DNA of 61,142 nt. Origin: DASVEG01 sp035540495 (GTDB taxonomy: Bacteria > Actinomycetota > Acidimicrobiia > Acidimicrobiales > CADCTF01). This document shows, in pieces, positions 1-8,519 of this stretch. The stretch spans positions 1 through 61,142 of the forward strand of contig DATLGL010000039.1 of assembly GCA_035540495.1 (NCBI GenBank). The letters are read 5' to 3'. Under the pieces are notes generated by a model. It saw nothing but the letters and a program-made list of their open reading frames with translations, had not been told where the DNA came from and made no database searches. Positions within the stretch are counted from its first letter, which is position 1. Each line of letters starts with the position of its first letter. Position numbers and translations under genes: made by a program.

Positions 1-105
1 CGCGTGCTGGACCGCGGCGCGAGCAGACGCGGCGTCGAGCAGGCGAGGGTCGAAACCGACCGCCACCTTCTCCGCTTCACTCGTCAGCTCCCGCAACGTC
101 AGCAC
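1..105 (-). CDS. DUF222/13E12-type HNH endonuclease family protein, N-terminal fragment (cut by window end)
   Basis: Only 35 codons are present, starting with GTG and running off the left edge. The peptide (MLTLRELTSEAEK at the start, then a helical stretch ending VQHA) looks like the N-terminus of the DUF222/REP13E12 proteins, which usually carry a C-terminal HNH nuclease domain and occur in many copies in actinobacteria. The HNH part is outside the window, so the family call rests on a short N-terminus, its repeated nature and its damage-type promoter. An identical fragment lies at the right end in the opposite orientation. In mycobacteria several 13E12 genes are DNA-damage inducible. Confidence 0.55.
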   Translation of the reverse strand, partial: MLTLRELTSEAEKVAVGFDPRLLDAASARAAVQHA

Positions 106-112
106 AAAAGGG

Positions 113-135
113 ACGATACGACGGGGGTGAGACAA
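113..135 (-). promoter_or_regulatory. PafBC/RecA-NDp-like promoter of the left 13E12-type gene
   Basis: Read on the minus strand this is TTGTCTCAC, eight bases, then TATCGT. The -10 TATCGT ends seven bases before the GTG start, so the transcript is predicted to be leaderless. The same element is found before recA and the LysM gene. Confidence 0.6.
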
Positions 136-260
136 GAACTCAGAGGAGATACACGCGCATCGACGATCCTCCCCAGTCGCGTCGACAGCGAGGTCACGGA
201 CGGGAACGTCAGGCGCTCGCTCGGCGCGCGGCGAGCGGGCACGAGAAAGACTGGGCAGGC

Positions 261-623
261 GTGAGCGGTGACGGCTTCCCCATCCTGAGCGTCGAGGACC
301 TCGAGTCGGTTGTCGCGTTCTACGGGCGGCTCGGGTATGTGACGACCTACGCGTTTCCGCCCGAGGGGACGCCAGGGTTCGTCACCCTCGAACGCGATGG
401 CTCGACCCTTGGCATCGCCCGGCGAAGCGGCGCCGAAGCCCATCGGTTCAGCTACTGGGTCTACGTCGACGACGTCGACGCGGCGTTCTCGGCCTTGGTC
501 GCTGACGGCGCACCGGTCGTCGCCGAGCCGCGGACCGAGCCGTGGGGCGAGCGGGTCGCCAGCGTCCGGGATCCCGACGGCAACATCGTCCACCTCGGAG
601 CGCCCACCGAAGCCACCAACTGA
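261..623 (+). CDS. VOC (glyoxalase/bleomycin-resistance) family protein
   Basis: A 120-residue single VOC-fold protein. The N-terminal half has the typical helix-strand pattern (VEDLESVVAFYGRLGY), and the second half ends with the characteristic DPDGNIVHLG strand. VOC proteins bind a divalent metal and act as isomerases, dioxygenases or drug-binding proteins; nothing here identifies the substrate. GTG is the first reasonable start; the upstream 120 bases between it and the terminal repeat contain no recognisable gene. It stands alone, 50 bases before rimO, and could be cotranscribed with it. Confidence 0.75.
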   Translation: MSGDGFPILSVEDLESVVAFYGRLGYVTTYAFPPEGTPGFVTLERDGSTLGIARRSGAEAHRFSYWVYVDDVDAAFSALVADGAPVVAEPRTEPWGERVASVRDPDGNIVHLGAPTEATN

Positions 624-675
624 CCCGCGACCGGACTGCGGCTCGAACGGCCACCCCCGGTAGCCTCGAAGGGCC

Positions 676-1929
676 ATGTCAGAACGCCGCACCTACTGGG
701 TCGAGACCTTGGGGTGCCCGAAGAACCAGGTCGACTCCGACAAGCTCGTCGGCACCCTCGAAGCCGACGGGATGTCCGTCGCATCGTCTCCCGACGAGGC
801 GGATCTGGTCGTCGTGAACACGTGCGCGTTCATCGAGGCGGCGCGGCAGGAGTCGATCGACACGATCCTCTCGCTCAGCGACGTCCGCCGTGAGGGAGCC
901 CGCCTGGTCGTCACCGGTTGCATGGCCGAGCGCTACGGAGGCGAGCTCGCCGAGGCACTGCCGGAGGTCGACGAGGTCGCCGGCTTCGGCGTACCCGTCA
1001 CGATCGGGCGGAAGAAGAGCGCCGAGAAGATCCCCGTCCTCGACCTGCTGAACCTCCCCCGGCCGAAGTCGAGCGTGCCGTGGGCGTACGTGAAGATCGC
1101 CGAGGGCTGCGACCGCTCGTGCGGCTTCTGCGCCATCCCGAGCTTCCGCGGGAAGCAGCGGTCGAGGAGCGTCGAGGAGATCCTCCGCGAGGTCGACGAG
1201 GTCGAAGCGAAGGAGATCGTCCTCGTCGCCCAAGACCTCGCGTCGTACGGCAAGGACGTCGACGGCATGGGCGCCGGCTCGATCGTCCCCCTCGTTGAGG
1301 CGGTGGCGGCCAAGGTTCCGCGCACCCGGCTCCTCTACCTGTATCCGTCCGACCTCAGCGACGGTCTGATCGACGTGATCGGCTCGGCCACGAACGTGCC
1401 GTACTACGACCTCTCGCTGCAGCACGTGTCGAAGCCCCTGCTCCGACGGATGCGTCGCTGGGGCGATGGCGACCGGTTCCTCCGACGCATCGAGCAGATC
1501 CGCGAGCGCTTCCCGGACGCGGCCTTCCGGTCGAACTTCATCGTCGGCTATCCCGGTGAGACCGAGGAAGACCACGACCAGCTGCTGCAGTTCGTGGAGG
1601 CGGCGCAGCTCGACTGGGTCGGCTTCTTCGCCTACTCGCCCGAAGAGGGCACGTACGCGGCGAACCTCGACGGCGAGGTGCCCGAAGATCTGGTGAAGGA
1701 GCGCCTGCGCGAGCTCGGCGAGCTCCAGGACGACATCACGACGGCGCGCCGCCAGGCGCTCGTCGGCCGGGAGATCGAGGTGCTGGTCGACCGCCCGGGC
1801 GCGGCGCGCAGCCACCGCGAGGCGCCGGAGATCGACGGCATCGTGCACGTGCCGGAAGACCTCGCCGTCGGCGAGTTCCACAAGGTCACGGTCGATGCCG
1901 CCTACGGCTACGACATCGAGGCGCGCTGA
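676..1929 (+). CDS. rimO: Ribosomal protein S12 methylthiotransferase RimO
   Basis: A 417-residue radical-SAM methylthiotransferase that thiomethylates the conserved aspartate of ribosomal protein S12. The N-terminal MTTase domain supplies three cluster cysteines (C14 in TLGCPKNQ, C50 in NTCAF, C82 in GCMAERY). The radical-SAM cluster is C145/C149/C152 (GCDRSCGFC). A C-terminal TRAM domain follows, with a normal family length. GCPKNQVDSD at the start is typical of RimO rather than MiaB; MiaB is a separate gene 4 kb downstream. A TAGCCT hexamer ends nine bases before the ATG. It opens the rimO-pgsA-cinA-thpR cluster, with pgsA starting six bases after its stop. Confidence 0.95.
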   Translation: MSERRTYWVETLGCPKNQVDSDKLVGTLEADGMSVASSPDEADLVVVNTCAFIEAARQESIDTILSLSDVRREGARLVVTGCMAERYGGELAEALPEVDEVAGFGVPVTIGRKKSAEKIPVLDLLNLPRPKSSVPWAYVKIAEGCDRSCGFCAIPSFRGKQRSRSVEEILREVDEVEAKEIVLVAQDLASYGKDVDGMGAGSIVPLVEAVAAKVPRTRLLYLYPSDLSDGLIDVIGSATNVPYYDLSLQHVSKPLLRRMRRWGDGDRFLRRIEQIRERFPDAAFRSNFIVGYPGETEEDHDQLLQFVEAAQLDWVGFFAYSPEEGTYAANLDGEVPEDLVKERLRELGELQDDITTARRQALVGREIEVLVDRPGAARSHREAPEIDGIVHVPEDLAVGEFHKVTVDAAYGYDIEAR

Positions 1930-1935
1930 GCGCAC

Positions 1936-2499
1936 GTGTCGACCGCGTCATCGTTCGGACCCTCGGCGCTCCTGACGCCGGCCAACGCGATCACCCTCGC
2001 TCGGTTGGCGCTCACGCCCGTGTGGCTGGTGGTCGTCGTCGATCAGGGTCCGTCGTGGCCGGCGTTCCTGCTCGGGTTCGTGCTCGCCGCGACCGACGGC
2101 ATCGACGGATGGCTCGCGCGCAAGCAGGGGACGACCCGGTCGGGTGCGTTCCTCGATCCGCTCGCGGACAAGTTCCTCGTCGTGGGCGGTCTCGTCGCGT
2201 TGGTCGTGCAGGGCGCGTTCTGGTGGCTGCCGGTCGGTCTGATCGCGTCGCGGGAAGCGGTCATCAGCCTCTACCGCAGCTGGGCCGGTCGCAACGGCAT
2301 CTCGATCCCTGCGCGCTGGTGGGCGAAGGTGAAGACGGTCGTGCAGGAGCTCGCCATCGGCGCCGCGCTCCTGCCGGTGACGAAGGAGCACGCGGCTGTT
2401 CGCAACACGGTGCTGTGGGTAGCAGTGGTGCTCACGCTCGTGACCGGAGCGCAATACCTCCTCGACGGCAGGAAGGCCGCACGTGACCCTGCGCTGTGA
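1936..2499 (+). CDS. pgsA: CDP-diacylglycerol--glycerol-3-phosphate 3-phosphatidyltransferase
   Basis: A 187-residue integral membrane protein that makes phosphatidylglycerolphosphate, the first committed step to phosphatidylglycerol and cardiolipin. It carries the full CDP-alcohol phosphotransferase signature DGWLAR...G...D...D around residues 54-76 (GIDGWLARKQ, then FLDPLADK), with hydrophobic segments before and after it. The start is GTG, six bases after the rimO stop, with no clear Shine-Dalgarno sequence. Its 3' end overlaps cinA by 17 bases, so the genes are probably cotranscribed and translationally coupled. rimO-pgsA-cinA is a common actinobacterial order. Confidence 0.93.
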   Translation: MSTASSFGPSALLTPANAITLARLALTPVWLVVVVDQGPSWPAFLLGFVLAATDGIDGWLARKQGTTRSGAFLDPLADKFLVVGGLVALVVQGAFWWLPVGLIASREAVISLYRSWAGRNGISIPARWWAKVKTVVQELAIGAALLPVTKEHAAVRNTVLWVAVVLTLVTGAQYLLDGRKAARDPAL

Positions 2500-3748
2500 A
2501 GTGATCGCCGTTGGAAGCGAGCTGCTCCTCGGTCAGATCGTCGACACCAACTCGTCGTGGATGGGCGAGCGCCTCGCGCTGGCCGGCATCGACAGCCACT
2601 ACCAGACGAAGGTCGGAGACAACCTCGATCGCATCGTCAACGCGCTGCGCACGTCGCTCGCGCGCAGCGATGCCGTGATCATGTGCGGCGGCCTCGGCCC
2701 GACCCAGGACGACATCACCAGGGAAGCGATCGCGAAGGTGATGAACGTCCCGCTCGAGCGCAACGAGGAGATCGGCGAACGGATCCGCAAGATGTTCGAG
2801 TCACGCGGTCGAGAGATGCCGGAGAGCAACCTCCGACAGGCCGACGTGCCGCAGGGCGCGAAGGTCATCGACCAGGTGCGCGGCACCGCTCCCGGCCTGA
2901 TCTGTCCCGTCGGCCACAAGGTCGTCTACGCGGTCCCGGGCGTCCCCTACGAGATGACCGAGATGATGGAGCGGGCGATCATCCCCGACCTCCAGGTGCG
3001 GGCCGGCACAACCGCGACGATCGTGTCGCGCACGCTGCGCACGTGGGGTCTGGCGGAGTCGGCGGTCGCCGAGAAGCTGGCTCCCCGCCTCGACGCGCTC
3101 GACAACGCCAGCGGTCCGGCCCCGACCATCGCGTTCCTCGCCAGTGGCATCGAGGGGATCAAGGTCCGCATCACCGCGAAGGCACCCGACGCCGACTCGG
3201 CGCGCGACCTGCTGATGGCCGAGGAGGCCCAGGTGCGCACGATCCTCGGCGACCTGATCTTCGGCGTCGACGAGGAGACGATGGAGGACGCGGTCGGTCA
3301 CCTCCTTCGGGCCCAGGGGCTCACCCTCGCGGTCGCCGAGTCGCTCACCGGCGGGCTCGTCGGGTCGCGTCTGACCAACGTCGTCGGAGCGAGCGAGTGG
3401 TTCCGCGGCTGCGTCGTGTCGTACGCCAGCGAGGTGAAGTACGACGTCCTCGGCGTCCCGGAGGGTCCGGTGGTCTCGGACGTCGCGGCGCGCGCCATGG
3501 CGACCGGCGTGCGCAAGGTGCTGGGCGCCGACGTCGGCATCTCCGTCACCGGCGTGGCCGGGCCCGCCGAGCAGGACGGCCAGCCGCCCGGCACCGTCTT
3601 CATCGGCATCGCGATGCCGGGTGACGACGAAGGCGAGGCCCGGCAGCTGCGCCTGCCTGGCGACCGCGAGCGGGTGCGCCAGTTCTCCGCCATCTCGCTT
3701 CTCGACGCCCTCCGGTACCGCCTCCTCGAACGCTCACGAGGCGAGTGA
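2483..3748 (+). CDS. cinA: CinA family protein: competence/damage-inducible domain fused to nicotinamide-nucleotide amidase
   Basis: A 421-residue protein with the N-terminal MoCF-like domain (EVIAVGSELLLGQIVDTN; GGLGPTQDDITREA), a middle segment, and a C-terminal PncC amidase domain from about residue 270 (AESLTGGLVGSRLT; SVTGVAGP). The family deamidates or hydrolyses pyridine-nucleotide by-products. A good ribosome site (AGGAAGG) lies six bases before the GTG start, inside the end of pgsA. The last codons carry the presumed ribosome site of thpR, which begins one base after the cinA stop. Despite its name, no LexA box was seen directly upstream. Confidence 0.93.
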   Translation: MTLRCEVIAVGSELLLGQIVDTNSSWMGERLALAGIDSHYQTKVGDNLDRIVNALRTSLARSDAVIMCGGLGPTQDDITREAIAKVMNVPLERNEEIGERIRKMFESRGREMPESNLRQADVPQGAKVIDQVRGTAPGLICPVGHKVVYAVPGVPYEMTEMMERAIIPDLQVRAGTTATIVSRTLRTWGLAESAVAEKLAPRLDALDNASGPAPTIAFLASGIEGIKVRITAKAPDADSARDLLMAEEAQVRTILGDLIFGVDEETMEDAVGHLLRAQGLTLAVAESLTGGLVGSRLTNVVGASEWFRGCVVSYASEVKYDVLGVPEGPVVSDVAARAMATGVRKVLGADVGISVTGVAGPAEQDGQPPGTVFIGIAMPGDDEGEARQLRLPGDRERVRQFSAISLLDALRYRLLERSRGE

Positions 3749-3749
3749 C

Positions 3750-4262
3750 CTGAGGCTGTTCGTCGCGGTCTGGCCACCTGCGGAGGTGGTGACCGCGCTG
3801 GCCCGGCTGCCGCGGCCCGCCGTCGCCGGCATCCGGTGGACCAAGCCGGAGCAGTGGCACGTGACGCTCCGCTTCCTGGGCCAAGTGGGGGAGGGCGACG
3901 TCGACGCGCTGTCGGCCGCTCTGGCGGGCGTCGCTGCGCGCCAGCCGCAGGTGCACGCACTCGTCGGACCTCATGTCGACCGCTTCGGGCGAGGGATCCT
4001 GATGGTTCCGGTCTCTGGACTCGACGCTCTGGCAGCCGATACCGTCGGCTCGACGGCGTCGTTCGGCGAGCCCCCCGATCCTCGCCCGTTTCGTGGGCAC
4101 CTCACGATGGCGCGTGCCGCTCGTGGCCGTGGCGACGTCCGCCCCCTCGCCGGCGCACCGACCTCGTGCAGCTGGCCGGTCGACGAGCTCACCCTCGTCC
4201 GCAGCACGACCTCGCCGACCGGGGCGTCGTACGACGTGATCGGCCGCTGGTCCCTCGCCTGA
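3750..4262 (+). CDS. thpR: RNA 2',3'-cyclic phosphodiesterase (2H family), apparent CTG start
   Basis: A 2H phosphoesterase with both catalytic HxT motifs, HVTLRFLG and HLTMARA, about 80 residues apart. The family opens 2',3'-cyclic ends of RNA. Conserved homologues begin M-R-L-F-V-A; here that sequence is encoded CTG-AGG-CTG-TTC, with no ATG, GTG or TTG nearby in frame. A GAGG ribosome site sits eight bases before this CTG, and the CTG lies one base after the cinA stop. I therefore annotate CTG as the start. The nearest standard alternative is a GTG at 3621, which would add 43 low-complexity residues overlapping cinA. Confidence 0.85.
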   Translation: MRLFVAVWPPAEVVTALARLPRPAVAGIRWTKPEQWHVTLRFLGQVGEGDVDALSAALAGVAARQPQVHALVGPHVDRFGRGILMVPVSGLDALAADTVGSTASFGEPPDPRPFRGHLTMARAARGRGDVRPLAGAPTSCSWPVDELTLVRSTTSPTGASYDVIGRWSLA

Positions 4263-4279
4263 GCCCGACCATCCGCGTA

Positions 4280-4293
4280 CGAACAGACGTTCG
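4280..4293. promoter_or_regulatory. LexA (SOS) box of recA
   Basis: CGAACAGACGTTCG is a full match to the actinobacterial SOS box CGAACRNRYGTTYG. It lies 22 bases upstream of the PafBC-like promoter element and 127 bases before the recA start. Confidence 0.88.
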
Positions 4294-4314
4294 GAATTAC
4301 GCTGATGGAACTTC

Positions 4315-4337
4315 GTGTCCCACCCCTGGCGTACGTT
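4315..4337 (+). promoter_or_regulatory. PafBC/RecA-NDp-like promoter of recA
   Basis: GTGTCCCAC, eight bases, then TACGTT. The layout TGTC-N4-N8-TANNNT matches the LexA-independent mycobacterial recA promoter (TTGTCRGTG-N8-TANNNT), except that CAC replaces GTG in the first part. It gives a predicted leader of about 75 bases. The same motif precedes the LysM gene and both terminal 13E12-type genes. Confidence 0.65.
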
Positions 4338-4419
4338 CCTCGCAACGGAACACATCGGGTGGATCGCAGGCCGCACAACCACTCCTGAACTCAGAGAAAC
4401 GAAGAGGGGAAGCACACAC

Positions 4420-5463
<1,044 letters not shown>

Positions 5464-5497
5464 TCCAAAGCAAGACCAGCGGAGCACACCGACGTCG

Positions 5498-5523
5498 CGA
5501 GCGGCCCTGGAAGGGGCCGCTCG
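5498..5523 (+). terminator. Intrinsic-type terminator hairpin after recA
   Basis: A perfect 10-bp stem (CGAGCGGCCC with GGGCCGCTCG) and a six-base loop, 34 bases after the recA stop. There is no long T-run behind it, as is usual in high-GC actinobacteria. Confidence 0.75.
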
Positions 5524-5676
5524 TGGCATCTTCTGACGTCAGATCCGCCCGCTTCCGCCTTCCCGTGCTGACCCTTTTGGATCGGTTTGTGGTACGCGAC
5601 CGGCAGGAGCGAGCGCTTCCACCGTCGAATACTTCGGCCGGCAGCAATCAGCCGCACCAGGCCGTGGGGGGCAACG

Positions 5677-6117
5677 GTGGAAGTCCTCAAAGTTTCGAGC
5701 AAGTCGAACCCGAACGCATGCGCAGGCGCGCTCGCCGGGGTCCTGCGCCAAGACGGCGCCGTCGAGGTGCAGGTCGTCGGGGCGGGCGCGCTCAACCAGG
5801 CCGTCAAGGCGATCGCGATCGCGCGTGGGTTCGTCGCGCCGTCGGGACTCGACCTCGTCTGCGTACCGACCTTCGCCGACATCGAGATCGACGGGGAGAG
5901 CCGAACGGCGATCCGTCTCCTGCTCGAGGACCGCCATCGGCGCTCGCCGATCACCGTCGAGCTGCGTTCCGTGTCGCTCGATGGGGTTGACGGGGTGAAC
6001 GGCGTGAACGGATCCGACGGCGCCGCCGTCGACGGTGTTCCGGTCGACGGGGTGAGCGTCGACGGTGCTTCCCGGAACGGGACGGCATCGACGGTGGGTC
6101 GCGAGCTCCTCGGCTGA
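5677..6117 (+). CDS. SpoVS (stage V sporulation protein S) family protein with a C-terminal low-complexity tail
   Basis: Residues 1-90 match the small Alba-like SpoVS fold: MEVLKVSSKSNPNACAGALA, then GAGALNQAVKAIAIARGFVAPSG and IEIDGESRTAIRLL. SpoVS proteins are putative nucleic-acid binders needed for late sporulation stages in Bacillus but are also present in many non-spore-formers. The family is normally about 86 residues; here a further 55 residues follow, rich in repeated VDGV/VNGV steps. The GTG start is fixed by homology, although in-frame codons extend 30 further upstream. It sits between recA and miaB, where many relatives have recX. Confidence 0.88.
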   Translation: MEVLKVSSKSNPNACAGALAGVLRQDGAVEVQVVGAGALNQAVKAIAIARGFVAPSGLDLVCVPTFADIEIDGESRTAIRLLLEDRHRRSPITVELRSVSLDGVDGVNGVNGSDGAAVDGVPVDGVSVDGASRNGTASTVGRELLG

Positions 6118-6136
6118 GGCCGCACCCGGCGCCCCG

Positions 6137-6142
6137 TATCCT
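6137..6142 (+). promoter_or_regulatory. Leaderless -10 element of miaB
   Basis: TATCCT ends six bases before the GTG start codon, the spacing expected if transcription starts at the start codon. Confidence 0.6.
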
Positions 6143-6148
6143 GGGGGA

Positions 6149-7522
6149 GTGAGCCGGACCTACTTCGTCCGCACCTTCGGGTGTCAGATGAACGAGCACG
6201 ACAGCGAGCGCATCGCGGGCCTGCTCGAGGCCGAGGGGATGGTCGCGGCCGCCAGCGCGGACGAGGCGGACGTCGTCGTGCTCAACACGTGCACCATCCG
6301 GGAGAACGCCGACAACCGCCTCTACGGCAACCTGGGCCACCTCAAGCGGCTCAAGGACGCGAAGCCGGGCATGCAGATCGCCGTCGGCGGCTGCATGGCT
6401 CAGAAGGACCAGGGTCTGATCCAACAGCGGGCGCCGTACGTCGACGTCGTGTTCGGCACGCACAACGTCGCGAACGCGGCCGGTCTGCTCCGGCGAGCGG
6501 AGCTCGAGGGCCCGGTCATGGAGATCCTCCAGGAGTCGAACGAGTTCCCGAGCGCGCTCCCGGCTCGGCGCGATCTGCCGTACAGCGCGTGGGTGACGAT
6601 CCAGATCGGCTGCAACAACACCTGCGCCTTCTGCATCGTGCCGTCGGTGCGGGGCAAGGAGATCAGCCGTCCGATCGACGAGATCGTCGCGGAGGTCGCG
6701 CAGCTCGCAGCGGACGGCACGACCGAGGTGACGCTGCTCGGCCAGAACGTGAACTCCTACGGTCGCGACATCACGAAGCGGCGGCCGCTGTTCGCCGAGC
6801 TGCTTCGTGAGGTCGGCTCGGTCGACGGCATCCGCCGGGTCCGCTACACGAGCCCGCACCCGAAGGACCTCCGCCCGGAGACGATCGAGGCGATGGCCGC
6901 GGTGCCGGCTGTGTGTCCTCACCTGCACTACCCGCTCCAGTCGGGCAGCGACTCGATCCTCAAGGCGATGCATCGGGGCTACACGGCCGAGCGGTACCTG
7001 CGTCAGCTGGCGGACGCGAGGTCGGCGATGCCTGACCTCGCGGTCACCACCGACATCATCGTCGGCTTCCCCGGCGAGACCGACGACGACTTCGAGCGGA
7101 CGCTCGAGGTGGCGGCAGCGGCCGAGTTCGACAGCGCGTACACGTTCATCTTCTCGCCCCGCCCGGGGACGGAGGCCGCAGCGTTCACCGACCGGTTCGT
7201 CCCGGCGGAGGTGACCGCCGAGCGCTTCGAGCGGCTTCGCGTCGTCGTCGAACGGTCTGCGCTGAAGAAGCACACCGAGCGGATCGGCCGAGTCGAGGAG
7301 GTGCTCGTAGAAGGACCGAGCCGCAAGGACGACACGACCCTCACCGGCCGCACCCGGCAGAACAAGCTCGTGCACTTCGGCGCCGGCGCCGGCGTGCTTC
7401 CGGCCGGTAGCTACGCCACCGTCGAGGTCACGGGCGCCGCGCCTCACTTCCTCAAGGGCGAACTGGTCGAGGTGCTCGCCCGTCCGAAGCACCGCGTCCG
7501 CATCCCGGTTGCCTCGCTCTGA
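6149..7522 (+). CDS. miaB: tRNA-2-methylthio-N6-dimethylallyladenosine synthase MiaB
   Basis: A 457-residue radical-SAM methylthiotransferase acting on isopentenyl-A37 of tRNAs, the step after MiaA. MTTase cysteines are C12 (TFGCQMNEHDSE), C48 (NTCTIRENAD) and C82 (GGCMAQ); the radical-SAM cluster is C155/C159/C162 (GCNNTCAFC). GCQMNEHDSE identifies MiaB rather than RimO. A C-terminal TRAM domain follows. GTG is selected because the motif starts there and a TATCCT -10 lies six bases upstream (leaderless). The 3' end overlaps miaA by 14 bases, so both steps of the same tRNA modification are coupled. Confidence 0.95.
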   Translation: MSRTYFVRTFGCQMNEHDSERIAGLLEAEGMVAAASADEADVVVLNTCTIRENADNRLYGNLGHLKRLKDAKPGMQIAVGGCMAQKDQGLIQQRAPYVDVVFGTHNVANAAGLLRRAELEGPVMEILQESNEFPSALPARRDLPYSAWVTIQIGCNNTCAFCIVPSVRGKEISRPIDEIVAEVAQLAADGTTEVTLLGQNVNSYGRDITKRRPLFAELLREVGSVDGIRRVRYTSPHPKDLRPETIEAMAAVPAVCPHLHYPLQSGSDSILKAMHRGYTAERYLRQLADARSAMPDLAVTTDIIVGFPGETDDDFERTLEVAAAAEFDSAYTFIFSPRPGTEAAAFTDRFVPAEVTAERFERLRVVVERSALKKHTERIGRVEEVLVEGPSRKDDTTLTGRTRQNKLVHFGAGAGVLPAGSYATVEVTGAAPHFLKGELVEVLARPKHRVRIPVASL

Positions 7523-8519
7523 TCTCGGGGCGCAGCCGCCTCATCTCGTCCTGGTCGGGCCGACCGCGTCCGGGAAGAGCGCGCTCGCCCTCGCGATCGC
7601 TCGCCGTGCTCGCCCTGCTCGTCGTTCCGTGCGTCTCGTCCCGCCGGATGTGGGGGCCGGAGACGCACGAAACGAGGTGGAGATCGTCAGCGTCGACTCG
7701 ATGCAGGTCTACCGGGGGATGGACATCGGCACCGCGAAGCCGACGCCCGAGGAGCGGGCCGAGGTGCGGCACCACCTCGTCGACCTCGTCGACCCGACCG
7801 ACGACTTCTCCGTCGCCGAGTTCCAGCGGCTCGTGAAGCACGCCCTCGCCGATGTCGAGAAGCGAGGGAACCGGGCGATCCTCGTGGGCGGCACAGGGCT
7901 CTACGTCCGCTCCGTCGTCGACGACCTCGACATCCCCGGGCAGTGGCCCGAGGTGCGGGCGGAGCTCGAACAGGAGGCCGAGACGCCGGTCCTTCACGCT
8001 CGCTTGGCCCAGCTCGACCCGGTGGCAGCCACACGGATGGAGCCGACGAACCGCCGCCGGGTGGTGCGCGCGCTGGAGGTCACGCTCGGAAGCGGGCGCG
8101 CGTTCAGCAGCTTCGGACCGGGCCTCGAGGCCCACCCGGCGACGCCACGGTTCTTCCAGATCGGCTTGAGCGTCGACCGGCACGAGCTGGCAGAGCGGAT
8201 CGAGCGCCGCTTCACCCGCATGATCGACGACGGCCTGCTCGAGGAGGTGAAGGCGCTCGTCGCGCGCTACGGCGGCCGGCTGTCGAAGACTGCCAAGCAG
8301 GCGCTCGGCTACCGCGAGCTCCTCGCCCACCTCGAGGGACGGACGACCCTCGACGAGGCGATCGTGGAAGCGGTCACCCGCACCCGCCAGTTCGCCGTGC
8401 GACAGGAGCGCTGGTTCCGCCGCGATCCGCGCATCTCGTGGTACGACGCAACCACGGCGAATATCGACGACCTTGCCGAGCGGGTGCTGGGAGACTGGGA
8501 GCAGCGATGCGAACCCTGA
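7509..8519 (+). CDS. miaA: tRNA dimethylallyltransferase MiaA
   Basis: A 336-residue enzyme that transfers dimethylallyl to A37 of tRNAs, giving the substrate of MiaB. It has the P-loop GPTASGKSA, SVDSMQVYRGMDIGTAKPT, and GGTGLYVRSVVDDL. Between the P-loop helix and EIVSVDS there are about 20 extra residues (ARPARRSVRLVPPDV and onward), rich in Arg and Pro, where most MiaA proteins have only a few. The TTG start lies within the end of miaB, and dapF begins 13 bases before the stop, so miaB-miaA-dapF is a tightly overlapping operon. Confidence 0.93.
   Translation: MPRSDLGAQPPHLVLVGPTASGKSALALAIARRARPARRSVRLVPPDVGAGDARNEVEIVSVDSMQVYRGMDIGTAKPTPEERAEVRHHLVDLVDPTDDFSVAEFQRLVKHALADVEKRGNRAILVGGTGLYVRSVVDDLDIPGQWPEVRAELEQEAETPVLHARLAQLDPVAATRMEPTNRRRVVRALEVTLGSGRAFSSFGPGLEAHPATPRFFQIGLSVDRHELAERIERRFTRMIDDGLLEEVKALVARYGGRLSKTAKQALGYRELLAHLEGRTTLDEAIVEAVTRTRQFAVRQERWFRRDPRISWYDATTANIDDLAERVLGDWEQRCEP

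Larger units (their letters stand above)
1..141. repeat. Terminal inverted repeat, left copy
   Basis: These 141 bases are the exact reverse complement of the last 141 bases of the window; identity breaks at the next base on the inner side. The repeat contains the promoter and first 35 codons of a DUF222/13E12-type gene reading outward off the end. The likely meaning is that the sequence ends inside two inverted copies of one repeated gene, and an exact length of 141 is also what a de Bruijn assembler with k=141 would leave at a shared node (inference). Confidence 0.95.

Noticed and set aside
679..1935. A 418-codon open frame opposite rimO
   Set aside because: Its composition is that of an antisense shadow in GC-rich DNA; rimO on the other strand has complete catalytic motifs.
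4315..4419. A longer RecA starting 35 codons upstream
   Set aside because: That stretch is the promoter and leader, with a LexA box and damage promoter; the GTG at 4420 has a ribosome site and the family N-terminus.
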